A stretch of DNA of 64,000 bases from Alopecurus myosuroides. Lineage: Eukaryota; Streptophyta; Magnoliopsida; Poales; Poaceae. The stretch is taken from contig CM054060.1 in the NCBI GenBank assembly GCA_028641055.1, forward strand, positions 165,506,416 to 165,570,415, in the 5' to 3' direction. A program made the translations under genes and the position numbers. Below, one piece after another: positions 1 through 11,365 of the stretch. The stretch's first letter is position 1. The number at the start of each line of letters is the position of its first letter. The notes under the pieces were generated by a model. That model ran no database searches and was not told the origin of the DNA. It worked only from the letters and a program-made list of their open reading frames with translations.

Positions 1-1319
1 GATAATCTCTAGTTTCAATTCCTAGTGCTGTTTTGTGTTCTGATTTTGTGTTTCTTTTCTCTTTTGTGTTTTTAGGTTTCCATCTAGGTTTAGGGTTCTT
101 CACGTTCGTCACAGTGTCCACCAAAAAATCCCTACAAAAAATTCCAATCCGATCTGCCTTGGTGTTCTATTTCGAGTCGAGTTTGGTTTTCTGCCGTCGC
201 AGCAATTTTCACCGATTCGCTGCCGCCGATCGCTTCCTGTCCACACTCGGGTTCGCCTCGCTGCCGTGCCCTAGTTGGTAACGAAATCGGCTTACCAGTG
301 GTCGTAAAACCACGTGCGCAACGATCCCCTCGCTCACTCGCGCGCGTTGCCGCGGTACCGAATCGGCGCAAAAATCGTTGCCGCCGCTGCCGTCCGCTTT
401 CCTGCTCTGCCGCACGCGCGCGCTAGATCATAGACGGTCTCTACATTTCGGCGCGCCCGACCGATCGCTGCTGCCGCGATAGCCTGCCGCCGGCCCAAAT
501 CGCAGCGTTTCGCTGCCGCCGGCAGAGAAACGACAATTTTTCTGCGGTGAGCTCCCTAGCTCCTTTAGGTATTTAGATTAGTTTTTATTTTGCATTTTCT
601 TTAGGTTTTCTTTTCCTATCTTTGTGAACCTTAGACACAACCATTCTACAGCAATCAAATAGGTACCTTGCCCATAAGACTAGCTATTTTTTTGCTCATT
701 ACAGGTTGCTCATTATCATATCATTGTGTCACATTGATCATAGTTTTATTTTGCTCCTTTAGTTGTTTTCGGCCAGTAAAAAGTATAAAAAAAAGAGAAA
801 AATAGAAAATAGAAAAAGAGAAAAATAGAATTGAGAAAAGGCAAAAAGAGGCCTTTGAGACATATTGCTATACATATTATTTGGAGCTGTTTTCATTGCT
901 ATCATTGACACTTCACTTTGAGCAATCTTGTGCCTGTTTATCATTGAGCTTGGCTAGTGTCTTTCCAGTGCATTGCAAACTTCCATACACATATTTGCAT
1001 TGCCCCATTTGTCTCCAATTTGGTGTGTGTTTCCTAGGTGCTATTTTTATATCATTCACAAACAGCAATAGGACTTGTTAATTGGTGATTGTTAGGTATC
1101 CATACCAAGCTCCACCATATAACCTGTTTTACCTTTGTGAGAGCTATAACCCCTGGGTATTCTATTCTTCACACAAAGTCACATTAGTTGCTATTACTTG
1201 TGGTAAGATTTTCTTTTCACTTTGGAACATTAAGGATCACCTCTTTTGCTGGTTTTGAGTGAGCTGGGAGAGAGCACCACAACCCATAGCAATTTGTTTA
1301 TTTCACTAACCTATTAATC
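1..1319 (+). other. E1 untranslated leader
   Basis: No convincing coding sequence. Bases 290-545 are GC-rich with many CpG; the rest is T-rich. The sequence precedes the gag ATG at 1320 and lacks similarity to the end of the 3' LTR at 13.7-13.9 kb, so it is leader rather than LTR. A purine/pyrimidine-skewed stretch (A/G-rich) occupies 780-850. The short open frames here are in random positions and are not annotated. Confidence 0.6.
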
Positions 1320-2713
1320 ATGGCTTCTCCTAGTGATGTTTCTGCGCGGGCTAAGAGAGTAAATGGTGATGAGGCTGTGAAGTGGACAGATTTGGAGGAG
1401 ATGCAAGAACAATTCAACACAATTATTGCTACAAAAAATTCAGAAATAAATTCTCTCCTTGACAAGCATGGAGTGGATATGGATACTCATGTTCAAAATT
1501 TGGGATTGCAAATTGATACTGTTGCTGAAACAGCTGCTGCCACACAAGAGCAAGTTACAACCATGCAAGCAACTCTCACAGATTTGACTACTCAAATTTC
1601 TACTTTGACAAATTTGGTTACTCAAAGGCTTCCTGTCCGGGAGGATAATGGTATTGCTTTTGGTGATGCTAATGATGAGGGAAATTTTATTCCTCAAGGC
1701 TGAGGTGGAGGGAGAGGAAATGCAGGTGGCCGTGGCTTTGTGGAAAGAAGAGTTCAAGCACAAGATCAACTTCCAAACCGAGAGGATGATGGGCTTGGCA
1801 AACCAAAATTCATGTTGCCATCATTCAATTTTGATACTGATGATGTAGAAGAATATCTCATGTGGGAGATGAAAATTGAAAAATTATAGAGGATGCATGA
1901 GTATATTGAGGAGAGAAAAATTAAACTTGCTTCTTCAGGTATTGATGTCTATGCTTTGCTATGGTGGGATAATATTACAAGAACAAGAGCAAGAGATAGA
2001 GAACCTGAAATTGTCACATGGAGGGAGCTGAAACAAGTTATGAGAGACAGATTTGTGCCTAAATATTTTTTAAGATCATTATATGAATAGCTAGGACACT
2101 TGAGACAGGGGTCAAATTCTGCTTATTTTAGGGAGATGGAGCTGATCGTGCAAAGAGCTGGAGTGAGAGAAGATCTAGAACATACTATGCAAAGATTTCT
2201 TTCAGGCTTGCAATTTAAAATCAAGAGCATTGTTAGGCATGTGCAATATAATGATATGAATGATCTATTATATCAAGCAAGGGAGGCAGAAAAACAATTG
2301 GCCGAGGAGGCTCTTATGGCTCCAAGGAGGACATTTACTCCTAGATCATCTTTTCATCACCACCACCACAATCAGCTTCTAGCCGTGGGGTTTCTTCCAC
2401 TAAACCCGAGAGTTCCACCTCTAATTCTAAGAAGTAAGTACAACCAGCAGCAAGTGCAAGTGGTTCCACAACATCTACAGCTAGAAATAGGGACATGAGC
2501 TGCCATACATGTGGAGGAAAAGGCCACTTCAAGAGTGATTGCCCCAATAAGAAAGTTATGCTTCTTAATGTTGATGATGAGTATGAAACAGGTGATGATT
2601 GTGATCCTAATGAGGAGGGTTATGATGGTCCTATTGATGCATATCCTTCTAGCTATCCTACTTTTGTTTGCGCACAGAAAAGATTGAGTGTTCTGCCTAG
2701 TCCAGAAAGTTAG
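1320..2713 (+). pseudogene. E1 gag, broken
   Basis: Gag forms the virus-like particle. The frame opens at ATG 1320 with a coiled-coil-like N-terminus rich in T/Q/L, and continues after stops near 1701-1703, 1887-1889 and 2088-2090. The capsid-type block (about 1800-2330) has the WW-D-N and R-R-F-V-P features usual in plant gag. A CCHC zinc knuckle, C-H-T-C-x4-H-x4-C, begins near 2501 and would bind RNA. A frame change is needed near 2350-2495. The stops at 1701, 1887 and 2088 sit where a CGA or CAG codon would be expected, consistent with C-to-T decay. An acidic stretch follows the knuckle. Confidence 0.85.
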
Positions 2714-4120
2714 AGATGCAATTTATTCCAAACAAGAGCAATTGTAGGCCCTCCATTTGCTTGCAAAGTGATTATTGATGGAGGTAGTTGCAGAAATTTA
2801 GCAAGCAAAGAGTTGTGCGCAAAGCTGAAATTGAGATATATTCCACATCCTCATCCTTATCATATATAGTGGCTTAGTGATAAAGGAGATATGAAGGTGA
2901 ACCACATGGTGAGAGTTGAATTTCAAATTGGGCCCTACAAAGACACCATTGAGTGTGATGTGGTGCCTATGTCAGTTTGTCATATGTTGCTTGGGAGACC
3001 TTGGCAGTTTGATAGGAGTGTGACACATGATGGGAGAGCAAATAACTATCAGCTGAAGTGGAATGGAAAGGACATAATTTTGAGGCCTATGACACCACAA
3101 CAAATTGTAAATGAGTCTAGACAAAAAATTCCTGAGAGTGATAGTGAGAGACTTGAGGGTGAAAACAAGAGTGCTGTGAGTGAAAATAGCAAAGCCAATC
3201 TGAGTGGCAAAAATAAAAGTGAGGGAGTGATCCTATTATGCATGTTAGCCGCTAAAGAGGACTTGAGAGAATTTCGAGAGGACCCTACTATGCTTCCTAT
3301 AGTGCTTATGCACAAGGGAGAAATTTTTGTTTCTAATGACATGACCCCTATTCCTCTTGGTGTTTCTCATGTGTTACAGGAGTTTGATGATGTTTTTTCA
3401 GAGGAGGTACCAGCAGGGCTGCCACCATTGTGTGTCATTGAGCATCAAAGTGATTTAATTCCTGGAGCTACATTGCCAAACCGAGCCCCTTACAGGACCA
3501 ATCCCCAAGAGACCAAAGAGATACAGAAACAAGTACAGGAGCTTCTTGATAAAGGGTACATTCGAATTAGCCTATCACCTTGTGTTGTTCCTGTTATTTT
3601 AGTTCCTAAGAAAGATGGTACTTGGTGCATGTGTGTAGATTGTAGATCAATTAACAACATCACTATTCGTTATCGTCATCCTATACCTCGTTTGGAGGAC
3701 ATGTCAGATGAATTAAGTGGTGCTGATGTTTTCTCTAAAATTGATTTGCGTAGTGGTTATCATCAAATTAGGATGAAAGAGGGGGGTGAATGGAAAACTT
3801 CTTTCAAAACAAAATTTGGTTTATATGAATGGTTAGTGATGCCTTTTGGTTTAACTAATGCACCTAGTACTTTCATGAGACTTATGAACCATGTTTTGAG
3901 AGAGTTTATTGGTAGATTTGTGGTAGTTTATTTTGATGATATTCTCATATATAGCCACAATGAACATGCACATGTTGATCATATTGAAACTATTAAAAAT
4001 TGGCCTATTCCTATCAATCTTAGTCAAGTAAGAAGTTTTAATGGATTGGTTGGTTTCTATAGAAGATTTGTCAAAGATTTTAGTACACTTGCTCCAACTT
4101 TGAATGAACTCACTAAAAAG
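2714..4120 (+). pseudogene. E1 protease and reverse transcriptase, broken and truncated by E2
   Basis: Aspartic protease: the D-G-G-S active-site motif is at 2777-2788, with a stop (TAG) near 2866. From 2891 a 410-codon frame contains the RT. Visible RT features are the LVPKKDGTW block, the SKIDLRSGYHQI block, the [12 protein letters not shown] block and the catalytic Y-F-D-D at 3929-3940. Directly after the DDILIYS block the thumb is missing: the frame jumps near 3975-3985 to the KNWPIP...QVRSFNGLVGFYRRF region, an apparently in-frame loss of several dozen codons. The frame is then cut at 4120 by E2, whose target duplication AAAAG is 4116-4120. It would need fusion across E2 to reach RNase H. 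Confidence 0.9.
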
Positions 4121-4603
4121 TGATAAGGTGTTGACCTCTTAGTTTGGCACGATCTTCACGAATCGACGAAGAACGACAAGAACGAGTGAAGAACACGAAG
4201 AACACGAGAGGGGGAATCGAGGGAGAATCGTGGGCAAACGCGGGGAAACACAAAGGGGGATAAATAGCGAGAACCGAAAGATCCCAAACCTCCCGTCAAC
4301 TAAACCCCGAGTGCCGCCTACGGAACGATCGATCCAACTGAACTCACCTTGATTGAAACCGATTTACACCCGTGGCCGGTCCACCATGCCAATAGATACT
4401 CAAGGATTTACGAGAGGGAGATTGGCAACTCATAACAGAATCCACGATAGGAAAGGATAAGTAGTTGTGGTGAATCTTGATACGGTCCTAAATGAACATC
4501 ATAGGAGTAGCCTCGTAAGAGGAGTCACCTCACAAGAGGGATACAAGGGCAAGGCCCGAAGTTCTCAAATCATCCCTAACCCTAGATCTAGCCACCGGAG
4601 TCC

Positions 4604-4611
4604 CTTATATA
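4604..4611 (-). promoter_or_regulatory. TATA box in E2 3' LTR
   Basis: Minus strand TATATAAG. The same box is at 10814-10821 in the other LTR. The GC-rich GGCCGGCC region lies upstream of it in the direction of transcription. Confidence 0.65.
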
Positions 4612-4669
4612 TCCTAGGGGGGTAGGTGGGGTGAAAACGAGCAAAATCCTCTTATTTTTGTGTGGCGGC

Positions 4670-5010
4670 GGGGGGGCGGTCTGGGGGGCCGGCCTGGGAG
4701 GCCGGGGTGGGGCTAGGCGCCCAGCCTGGGGGCCAGCCGACCTTGGGAGGCCGGCCTGGGGCCGGAGCCTTCGGGCTTATGGCCGGCCTCGCTCCTTGGT
4801 TGGCCGGCCTAAGTCCGGGGTGCCAGCAGGGGGCCGTCCTGGGAGGCCGGGGTGGGGCTGGGCGCCCAGCCTGGGGTCCTGCCTGGGGCCGGGGTGGGGG
4901 CCGGAGCCTACGGGCTGGTGGCCGGCCTAAGGCCGAGGTGGGAGAGAGGGAGGCTGGCTTCCTCTGGCTGGTAGCCGGCCTGAGATAGGGGGAGGCCGTC
5001 CTGGCCAGGG
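4670..5010. repeat. GC-rich GGCCGGCCT array in E2 3' LTR
   Basis: Imperfect units of GGCCGGCCTGGGGCCGG type, with a partly duplicated block: the segment from GGAGGCCGGGGTGGGGCT to the GGCGCCCAGCCTGGGG stretch occurs twice here (about 4698 and 4840) but once in the sister LTR (about 10890). Long open frames in this array on both strands are composition artefacts. Confidence 0.75.
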
Positions 5011-5385
5011 GTTGGGTCCGGGGACCCCTTTTCCCTCCGTTCTTCCTCCTCGGAGCTCCGATCTTGATGCCGTCTTCTCCCACTTCCTTCCTAGCTTCTC
5101 GGGCACCGTCTTGGACATGATCTCGAGCATCGGGTGCACCGTCTTGGGCTCCATGGTTTGATCCAACCTATGCATGTAGAGATGTATTTCATGAGGTAGC
5201 GCATCGTTCACCAAGTCACCTGAAACATACGGAGATAGGAGTGAGTTCACCTTGTCGTGTATCGATGTTGTGCTTGGTGGAATATGGTGGGCTGCATCAT
5301 CTCTCCCCCCCCCCTGAAGAAGAGTCGTCCTCAACTCTCGGTACATCCATGCATGAGCGGGACAAGGAATGTTGACGACAAAAAT

Positions 5386-5643
5386 GTCGTTGAAGTTGAG
5401 CCGTTTGTCGAAGTTCATGTGACGGTAGTCTCGTAGTGGGGGTGGTCCAAAGGTGATGATGATCATGAAATATTCCTCCTTGGATGGGTGAGGGAGATCT
5501 TGCGAGGCGGTGTAGTCGTTGAAGTTGAGCCTCTTATCAAAGGTCATGCCAAGGTATGCTCGTGGAGGGTGTAGTCCAAAGGCGATGAAGATCTTGACAT
5601 GGTTCTCATTGGATGGATGAGGGTGAGCTTGATAGGAGATGTA
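5386..5643 (-). repeat. 129-bp tandem duplication
   Basis: Two units, at 5386 and 5515, both beginning GTCGTTGAAGTTGAGCC and containing GGTCCAAAGG/AGTCCAAAGG and TTGGATGG(G/A)TGAGGG. Each gives 43 residues on the minus strand ending FDKRLNFND. Confidence 0.85.
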
Positions 5644-5787
5644 GCCGTCGTCGAAGAGCTCAAGAGGTGGTTTCTTGATTGGTTGCGGAAGCGGTAGATT
5701 GTAGATGAACTTGACATTGGTTGGTTGCAGTAGATTGTCGAAGTCCGTGTACATCTTGGCGGTTGGCATGTAGTCGCGGTGGTCATT

Positions 5788-6183
5788 GTCGTTGACGCGC
5801 TTGTCTAACTCCAAGTGCATCTTGACGAACCGGATGTATACGTGGTAGTCATTGTCGTTGACGCGCTTGTCGAACTCCAAGTACATCTTGACGTAGGGGA
5901 TGTAGACGGAGAATTCGTTGTCGTGGAGGTGCTTGTTGAACTCCATGCACATCTCGACATGTGGTATGTAGGCGTAGAAGGCATTGTCGTTGACGTGCTT
6001 GTCGTACTCGAAGCATCTCTTGACATGTGGGATGTAGGCATAGAAGGCGTTGTTGTCGAAGTGCTTGTGACGCGCCGTGTAGATCTTGACTTGAGGAATG
6101 TGGATGGAGAATGCATTGTCATGGATGCGCTTGTCAAACTCCATGTGGATCATGACGAGCGGAAAGTACTCCTTCCAAATCTT
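5788..6183 (-). repeat. 66-bp tandem array, six units
   Basis: Units start at 5788, 5854, 5920, 5986, 6052 and 6118 (plus-strand GTCGTTGACGCGCTTGTC-type). Each encodes 22 residues on the minus strand around FDKRVNDNAFYAYIPHVKM. The period is a multiple of three and no stop interrupts the array. Confidence 0.9.
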
Positions 6184-7809
6184 TAGGCCGGCGTTGACGT
6201 TCATGCGGTATGGAGAGCCTTGTAGGGTGAATAGTCCATGAGGTCGAGGATGCATGCTACGGTCACCAAATCGCTGCAAAAGAGACAACAAAGACGAAGA
6301 AAGAGTTGGTAAGTCGTTAGTGTCAATAAGCACAAATTGGGTTTTGCTCTCAACTCTTATCTCACTTTTGGTGGCTATCATGGCAATGGCTCTAAGAACA
6401 CTCATGCTTTTTCCACTCATGATGGGCTTGTTGCTCTCACTCACGTGGTGGTGGATCTCTCTCTCACCACTCATCTAACTAGAATCTTGAGAGGGGACAC
6501 TAGAAGGCTCCAAAGTCTTGGCACTAGATGTGTGCGGATTTGTCGAACTCGCTGCATTGCTTGGAGTTGGTAGTGTCATAGCATGTGGCGAGGAAAGCTC
6601 AATCATCTCATCTCTTGGGTTGAGGTCCAATTGTGGAAAGGGTGGCTTTCTTGGAGGAGGAGGTAGGGTCATGGCTTGTGTCGAAGCAAGCTCCATCAAG
6701 TGGTAATGTAAGCCATGCCGTGTAGCATCCTCAAGTGTTTGACGATGATGATGATGATGATATCCTTGGCTAGAATGGTGGCTTGAGCGTGTCCTTGTGG
6801 AGGTTGGAATGAGTTGCTTTGAATTCAAGGAGAGTGTGTCACCCAATTCTTCGCTACCTCCATCAATGATAGATGTGCCATTGACGTTGGCTCTAGAGAG
6901 GTTGCATCTTGGGTCATTATCTTGAGGATATGTTTGAAGAACTCGTGTCCTCACTTGCGATGAATTCTTGGCCTGATTGCAATAGACGCTTTCGTCACCA
7001 TTGGTCGGCATGTCCAAGGAATTAAGAGCAAGTTGGTGCAAGGCATAGTATTGGCCTTCACCCATGGAGTCATGGTCACCATTTTGGTTGGCAATCATGA
7101 TCATCTCGTTGGTAGCATTAGAAGCTCTCTTGTGGATGGTCGGAGTTGTCACTTGTGTCATTGGACACGAAGAACAAGACCTTGGAGAGGTTGGCAAGGG
7201 ATGATCCTCTTTCACAATGTCACATGCATCAATGTCTTCATCATAGGGTGGGGGAGTGGCATCCTCATGCACATGTTGATGTCGATCTTGTGTCATGGGA
7301 GGAATAGCTTCGCACTCTTGATGTTGTTGTTGCGCTTGTGGAGAGGATGGAAGCTCATTCTCTTGATCATGAAGGTCATAGTTCTTCCTCACAGAATGTC
7401 GCACATGATGTAGGTGTAGCGGTGATGATGAAGTGAATCTCGCCTCGTGTCGTGAAGAAGGAAGAGGATCATAGCATATATGGCGATGTAGGCCTTGCTC
7501 ATGTGCTTCATCATGAAGTCCATAGTCCTTCCTCACAGTATGTCTCTCATGGAGGTTGTGGTTGGTTGTTGGTGGTGAAGTATCTCTCGCCTCTTGCCTT
7601 GATGAAGTAGTGGTATCATAGTTTCCATGGCGAGGATGTTCTTGATCCTTTTGAAGGCGGGGTGTGACGAGAAAGCAAAAGGTTGGTGATGATGAGGTGG
7701 AGGCTCCCATTCCTCATATGGATTATGACTCTCATGGTCCTTGAACCTTGGAACATTGAGGCAAAGGGCGCTCAATTTGTTGTCTTCATGGTCTTGATGG
7801 TGCGGTGCT

Positions 7810-8355
7810 TCATCCAATATGGGAGGAGAAGAATCATGGATAGCGTCTCCATTTGCTTGTTGTTGACGAGGTCGCTCATGTGGATCCTCATCAAAAATAG
7901 GAAGTGAGAGGTCACTTGGACCATCTTCACTTGCTTGTTGTTGACGTGGTTTCTCAAGAGGTTCCTCATCAAACATGGGAAATGAGAGATCATGAGTATC
8001 ATCCGCGCTTAGTTGTAGTCAAAATGGGCGCTCATTGGGGTCTTCATCAAAGATGGGGAGTGAGGTAGCATGTTGAGAAATCCCACTTGGTTGTTGTCGA
8101 TAGTGGTGCTCATTGAGTTCCTCATCAAAGATGGGAAATGAAGTAGCATGTAGAGCAATCCCACTTGGTTGTTGTCGATGGTGGCGCTCAATGGGGTCTT
8201 CCTCAAAGATGGGGAAATACAACCCATACGGAGCATTCGCACTCGCTTGATGTTGAGAAGGTGTCTCATTTGGGTCTTCATCAAAGATAGGCGGTGGAAT
8301 CTCATGTGGGTCATCCTCTTTGTCTTGGCGATGGCGGTCATGATGGAGAGGATGG
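7810..8355 (-). repeat. 78-bp tandem array, seven units
   Basis: Units begin at 7810, 7888, 7966, 8044, 8122, 8200 and 8278, exactly 78 bases apart, each starting near TCATCAAAGATGGG on the plus strand. On the minus strand each encodes 26 residues with the core PIFDEDPNER and a Q-rich linker. The unit at 8020 has gained the stop that breaks the frame. Confidence 0.9.
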
Positions 8356-8888
8356 CACCGGTGGTCATTGTGGTGGGGTTGTTGTTGGAGGCATGCTTCG
8401 CGGAATCCACTAGAAGCAATGTCATGGGCACCTTCTTGATAATGGCTTTGGTCTTGGTGGTCATTGTGGTGGTGACACACATTTTGCCTTGGAAGCCTTG
8501 AATGTGGGCAAGCACCATCCACGAAGTCACGTAAACCATAGTCATGAGTCGAGCTTGGAGAAGGTGGGTGATGAAGAATATCCGGTTGTAGAGGGTGAAC
8601 TTGAAGAGTGTCACCACGGCCTTGGCGATGTCGAGGTCGAGGTAGTGGTGATGGCGAGCAATGCTCGAACCAATGTCTTCGCGGAACTTGTGGTGGAAGA
8701 TGCGTTGAGGTGGTATCAGAGCCAGGTTTACCACTCTCTTGCATGGGGCGGTGATGATCATGGCGACGATCTTGGTGATGATCTTGGTGATGATCATGTG
8801 GAGACTTGCCATTGCGTCGTGGCCTGGAGGTCGATGATGATCCATGACGGTTGGCGAGGATGGTCACGGTGTCTTCAATACTCGCCAT

Positions 8889-10321
8889 GTGATCATTGAA
8901 TCAAGTGTGATGAGCTTGAAGTTGATGGTCCAAGCGCTCCAATCCATCACGAGCAAGTTGGCAAAGCCGAAAGTGTTCATGGCGGTTGACGAAGTTGTGG
9001 TAGCTGTTGTTGTTGAAGATTGAGGTTCCTTAATCTTCCGAGCTCGGCCTTGTGAATACTCCTTTCCTAGCCATCTCAACAAGCACACAAGGGTGATATG
9101 AAGAAATCGATGTCACACTTACCCAACGTTACCTTTTTTGGTCGTATTGAGGCTAGTAGACGAGCCTAGGTGTAGGGCGGTAAGTCAAAAGTGAGTCCAA
9201 AAAGATCGAAAGAAAACCGCAAACGACAACAGACACGCTATATGTGGAAGGCAAATGGGTTAGAAATGTGGCGAAGAAAACGAGAAATCCAAAGAAAAGT
9301 ATGTTGTAAAACATGGAGAAGAACCAAAGAAAAGTTAGCACGCGAACCAATCCTAGTGGAGGAAAATGATATGGTGGAAACTAAAAATAAACACACACAC
9401 ACACACAAGGGATAAATGGGGTTATTGCGGACAATGGACGAGCGGAGACGAAATGTGCCTAACAAAGACTAAGCTCAAAGCCACACCAACGCAAGGAGGA
9501 CGCTAGCTCAAACCGCAAAGTACAAGAGGCAACAAGATTCGCAAAGTGGCAACCGGTCACTCTCTTTTCTCTTGCGACGCGGAGCTACATGTTACTACAA
9601 GTGATAGAAATTGGCATCGATCTTTTGCTTCTTTTGGCTCTTTTTGCTTCTTGCTCTTTCTCCTTTTTTTATTTTTCGCTTTTTGATGGATGATGATGCG
9701 GAGATGATTCCCAAATGCCAATGCCTACTCGAAGTTATTCTCTCACAAGCGCAAAAACTCGCACTCTCGATGCCACAAATGCGATGCCAAGCGATGTAAA
9801 AGAGCTAGTACGAATGGGCAAGGTACACAAAGGATGGGGTTAGTTCAAGCGGAAGCAAGTTATACCTATGCGGTGGATGATCTCGGACTTGCGGCTGGTG
9901 GATGTCGATGTCATGTGGATCCGTTGATGTAGTTGCGTAGGTGATATCAATGGCGACGCGTAGGAACTTGCCTCACTCAAATCGGAGCAATGACGACAAA
10001 GAAAAACAAGATACAAAATCTGTCCAAGAATCGAAGAGCAGGATTTTTCTAAGAATTTTGCTCAATTTCGATATTCCTCTCAAATCAAGAAAAATTTGGA
10101 CAAATTTGAGAAAAGTGGCTGAATAGAAAGGTGGGGAATGTTCTTTGGCAACAAATCTATGGATCAAAACCACGAAAAACTCAAAAAATCAACAGATCGG
10201 TCAAAATCCCTTTTGGCTATTTTTGGTCAAATTTTCGAATTTATGGTGGATAGAAGAAAAATTGGTGGAAAAGGTGGGGAGTGGGCGTCGGATTCATGTC
10301 AATCTAGCTCTGGATACCAGA
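8889..10321 (-). other. E2 leader with primer-binding site
   Basis: No coding sequence is supported. A CA microsatellite is at 9391-9408. Bases 10308-10320 read TGGTATCCAGAGC on the minus strand, close to the plant initiator-methionine tRNA site TGGTATCAGAGC with one extra C. This lies directly inside the 5' LTR. Confidence 0.7.
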
Positions 10322-11360
10322 TGATGAGGTGTTGACCTCTTAGTTTGGCCCGATCTTCACGAATCGACGAAGAACGACAAGAACGAGTGAAGAAGGCGAA
10401 GAACACGAAGAACACGAGAGGGGGAATCGAGGGGGAATAGTGGGCAAACGCGGGGAAACACAAAGGGGGATAAATAGCGAGAACTGAAAGATCCCAAACC
10501 TCCCGTCAACTAAACCCCGAGGGCCGCCTACGGAACAATCGATCCAACTGAAGTCACCTTGATTGAAACCGATTTACACCCGTGGCCGGTCCACCACGCC
10601 AATAGAACCTCAAGGATTTACGAGAGGGAGATTCGAAACTCTTAACAGAATCCACGATGGGAAAGGATAAGTAGTTGTGGTTAATCTTGATACGGTCCTA
10701 GATGAACATCATAGGAGTATACTCGTAAGAGGAGTCACCTCACAAGAGGAATACAAGGGCAAGGCCCGAAGTTCTCAAAGCATCCCTAACCCTAGATCTA
10801 GCCACCAGAGTCCCTTATATAGCCTAGGGGGCTAGGTGGGGTGAAAACGGGCAAAATCCTCTTATTTTCGTGTGGCAGCAGGGGGCCGGCCTGGGAGGCC
10901 GGGGTGGGGCTGGGCGCCCCACCTGGGGGCCGGCCTGGGGCCGGAGCCTTCGGGCTTATGGCCGGCCTGGCTCCTTGGTTGGCCGGCCTAAGGCCGGGGT
11001 GGGAGAGAGGGAGGCCGGCTCCCTTTGGCTGGTGGCCGGCCTGAGGTAGGGGGGAGGCCGGCCTGGCCGGGGGTTGGGGCCGGGGACCCCTTTTCCCCCC
11101 GTTCTTCCTCCTCGGAGCTCCGATCTTGATGTCGTCTTCTCCCACTTCCTTCCTAGCTTCTCGGGCACCGTCTAGGACATGATCTCGAGCATCGGGTGCA
11201 CCGTCTTGGGCTCCATGGTTTGATCCAACCTATGCATGTAGAGAGGTATTTCATGAGGTAGCGCACCGTTCACCAAGTCACCGGAAACATACGGAGATAG
11301 GAGTGAGTTCACCTTTGTCGTGTATCGATGTTGTGCTTGGTGGAATACGGTGGGGCAACA
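10322..11360 (-). repeat. E2 5' LTR
   Basis: 1039 bases, TG...CA, matching 4121-5299. It carries the TATA box at 10814-10821 (minus) and a shorter GC-rich GGCCGGCC region at 10870-11080. The target duplication AAAAG follows at 11361-11365. Confidence 0.9.
10814..10821 (-). promoter_or_regulatory. TATA box in E2 5' LTR
   Basis: Minus strand TATATAAG, the promoter that would drive E2. U3 (11360-10822) contains the GC-rich array; R/U5 runs to 10322. Confidence 0.7.
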
Positions 11361-11365
11361 AAAAG

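Larger units (their letters stand above)
4121..5299 (-). repeat. E2 3' LTR
   Basis: 1179 bases, ends TG...CA on the plus strand. It matches 10322-11360 along its length but is 140 bases longer, mainly because of an extra copy of GC-rich units in 4670-4980 built on GGCCGGCCT. The left 500 bases (U5/R side) match the other LTR with scattered substitutions and a small indel near 4196. Confidence 0.9.
5318..8888 (-). pseudogene. E2 long repetitive ORF, no known domain
   Basis: On the minus strand the frame opens at 8888, runs to a stop at 8019, reopens in the same frame to 7533, changes frame within 7533-7710, and continues to about 5318 with one stop at 6475-6477. Repaired conceptually it would be some 1,150-1,190 codons with only two stops and one shift. 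The N-terminal part is rich in H, Q, R and P. The middle is a 26-residue repeat (SLPIFDEDP-type), and the C-terminal part has 22-residue (FDKRVNDN-type) and 43-residue repeats. I see no enzyme motif, zinc knuckle or membrane segment. A short NVPRFKDHESHNPYEEWE stretch near 7700 faintly recalls the capsid motif of Ty3 gag, so derivation from gag is possible but unproven. Function unknown. Confidence 0.6.
4121..11360 (-). mobile_element. E2: non-autonomous LTR retrotransposon with repetitive ORF
   Basis: Two direct LTRs (4121-5299 and 10322-11360) bound a 5.0-kb interior. The element inserted in E1 pol and duplicated AAAAG (4116-4120 and 11361-11365). On the minus strand a primer-site-like TGGTATCCAGAGC (10308-10320) follows the 5' LTR by one or two bases, and a G-run polypurine tract (5300-5313) precedes the 3' LTR, so the orientation is minus. 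No protease, RT, RNase H or integrase motif is present. The interior holds a leader and one long broken frame of tandem peptide repeats. It must have moved with proteins supplied in trans. I do not recognise the family by name. Confidence 0.9.

Noticed and set aside
4631..5083. Long open frames on both strands rich in G, A, P and R
   Set aside because: They lie in the GC-rich array of the E2 LTR, occur in all frames and differ between the two LTRs; composition effect.
7810..8355. CRISPR array
   Set aside because: 78-base units are contiguous without unique spacers and keep a reading frame; a coding tandem repeat in a plant transposon.
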